From the NCBI GenBank assembly GCA_009746045.1, contig RPFO01000080.1, forward strand, positions 9,667,613 through 9,731,612: DNA of 64,000 nt. Direction: 5' to 3'. The position numbers were made by a program, and so were the translations under genes. Under the pieces are notes generated by a model. The model did not search any database and was not told the origin of the DNA. It saw only the letters and a list, made by a program, of their open reading frames with translations. Below, in pieces: positions 63,936 through 64,000 of this stretch. The stretch comes from Mesostigma viride. Its lineage: Eukaryota; Streptophyta; Mesostigmatophyceae; Mesostigmatales; Mesostigmataceae. Position 1 is the first letter of the stretch. Each line of letters begins with the position of its first letter.

Positions 63936-64000
63936 CACACAACTCCTCGGGTCAGGCCGATACAGGACACGCACACCCAAATAATTGTGGGGTACTCCGC

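Overview
The window looks like nuclear DNA of a flagellated green alga (Chlorophyta); I cannot name the species. Supporting signs are GC-rich exons separated by many GT-AG introns, an octatricopeptide (OPR-type) repeat gene typical of algal organelle biology, a large gene of the kind found in motile cilia, TGTAA motifs downstream of all three genes, very long simple repeats and many transposons. No bacterial operon, CRISPR array or functional tRNA was seen.

Layout. (1) 1-15071, plus strand: a USP37-type ubiquitin-specific protease in at least 17 exons whose reading phases all join correctly; its 5' end lies outside the window. (2) 15072-34396: a graveyard of nested retrotransposons and DNA transposons. 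It holds several copies of an ORF1-only LINE family, a LINE reverse-transcriptase fragment, two copies of a TTAA-flanked DNA transposon, a related CTAG-flanked element, a pentanucleotide satellite and an organelle LSU rRNA fragment carrying a decayed I-CreI-like homing endonuclease. (3) 34397-36811, plus strand: one intronless OPR-type gene, probably for an organelle RNA-binding protein. (4) 36812-44094: a second retroposon/DNA-transposon cluster with an 1144-bp hAT element, a 197-bp hAT MITE and large (ATCC)n and (GAAT)n arrays. (5) 44095-63721 and beyond, minus strand: a large ciliary-type protein with two guanylate-kinase-like domains, one adenylate kinase domain and a C-terminal beta-sandwich region resembling androglobin.

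The three genes have no obvious shared pathway. What ties the window together is repeat biology. Nearly every intron of both large genes carries degenerate copies of its own exon edge, including the splice site, as if introns grow by repeated tandem duplication across splice junctions. The LINE families share a small 3' hairpin with compensatory base changes and a short tandem-repeat tail. Several DNA transposons can be defined to the base because sibling LINE copies supply the empty site.

Exon boundaries were inferred by eye from splice consensus, reading phase and family similarity recalled from knowledge. No alignment or database search was run.
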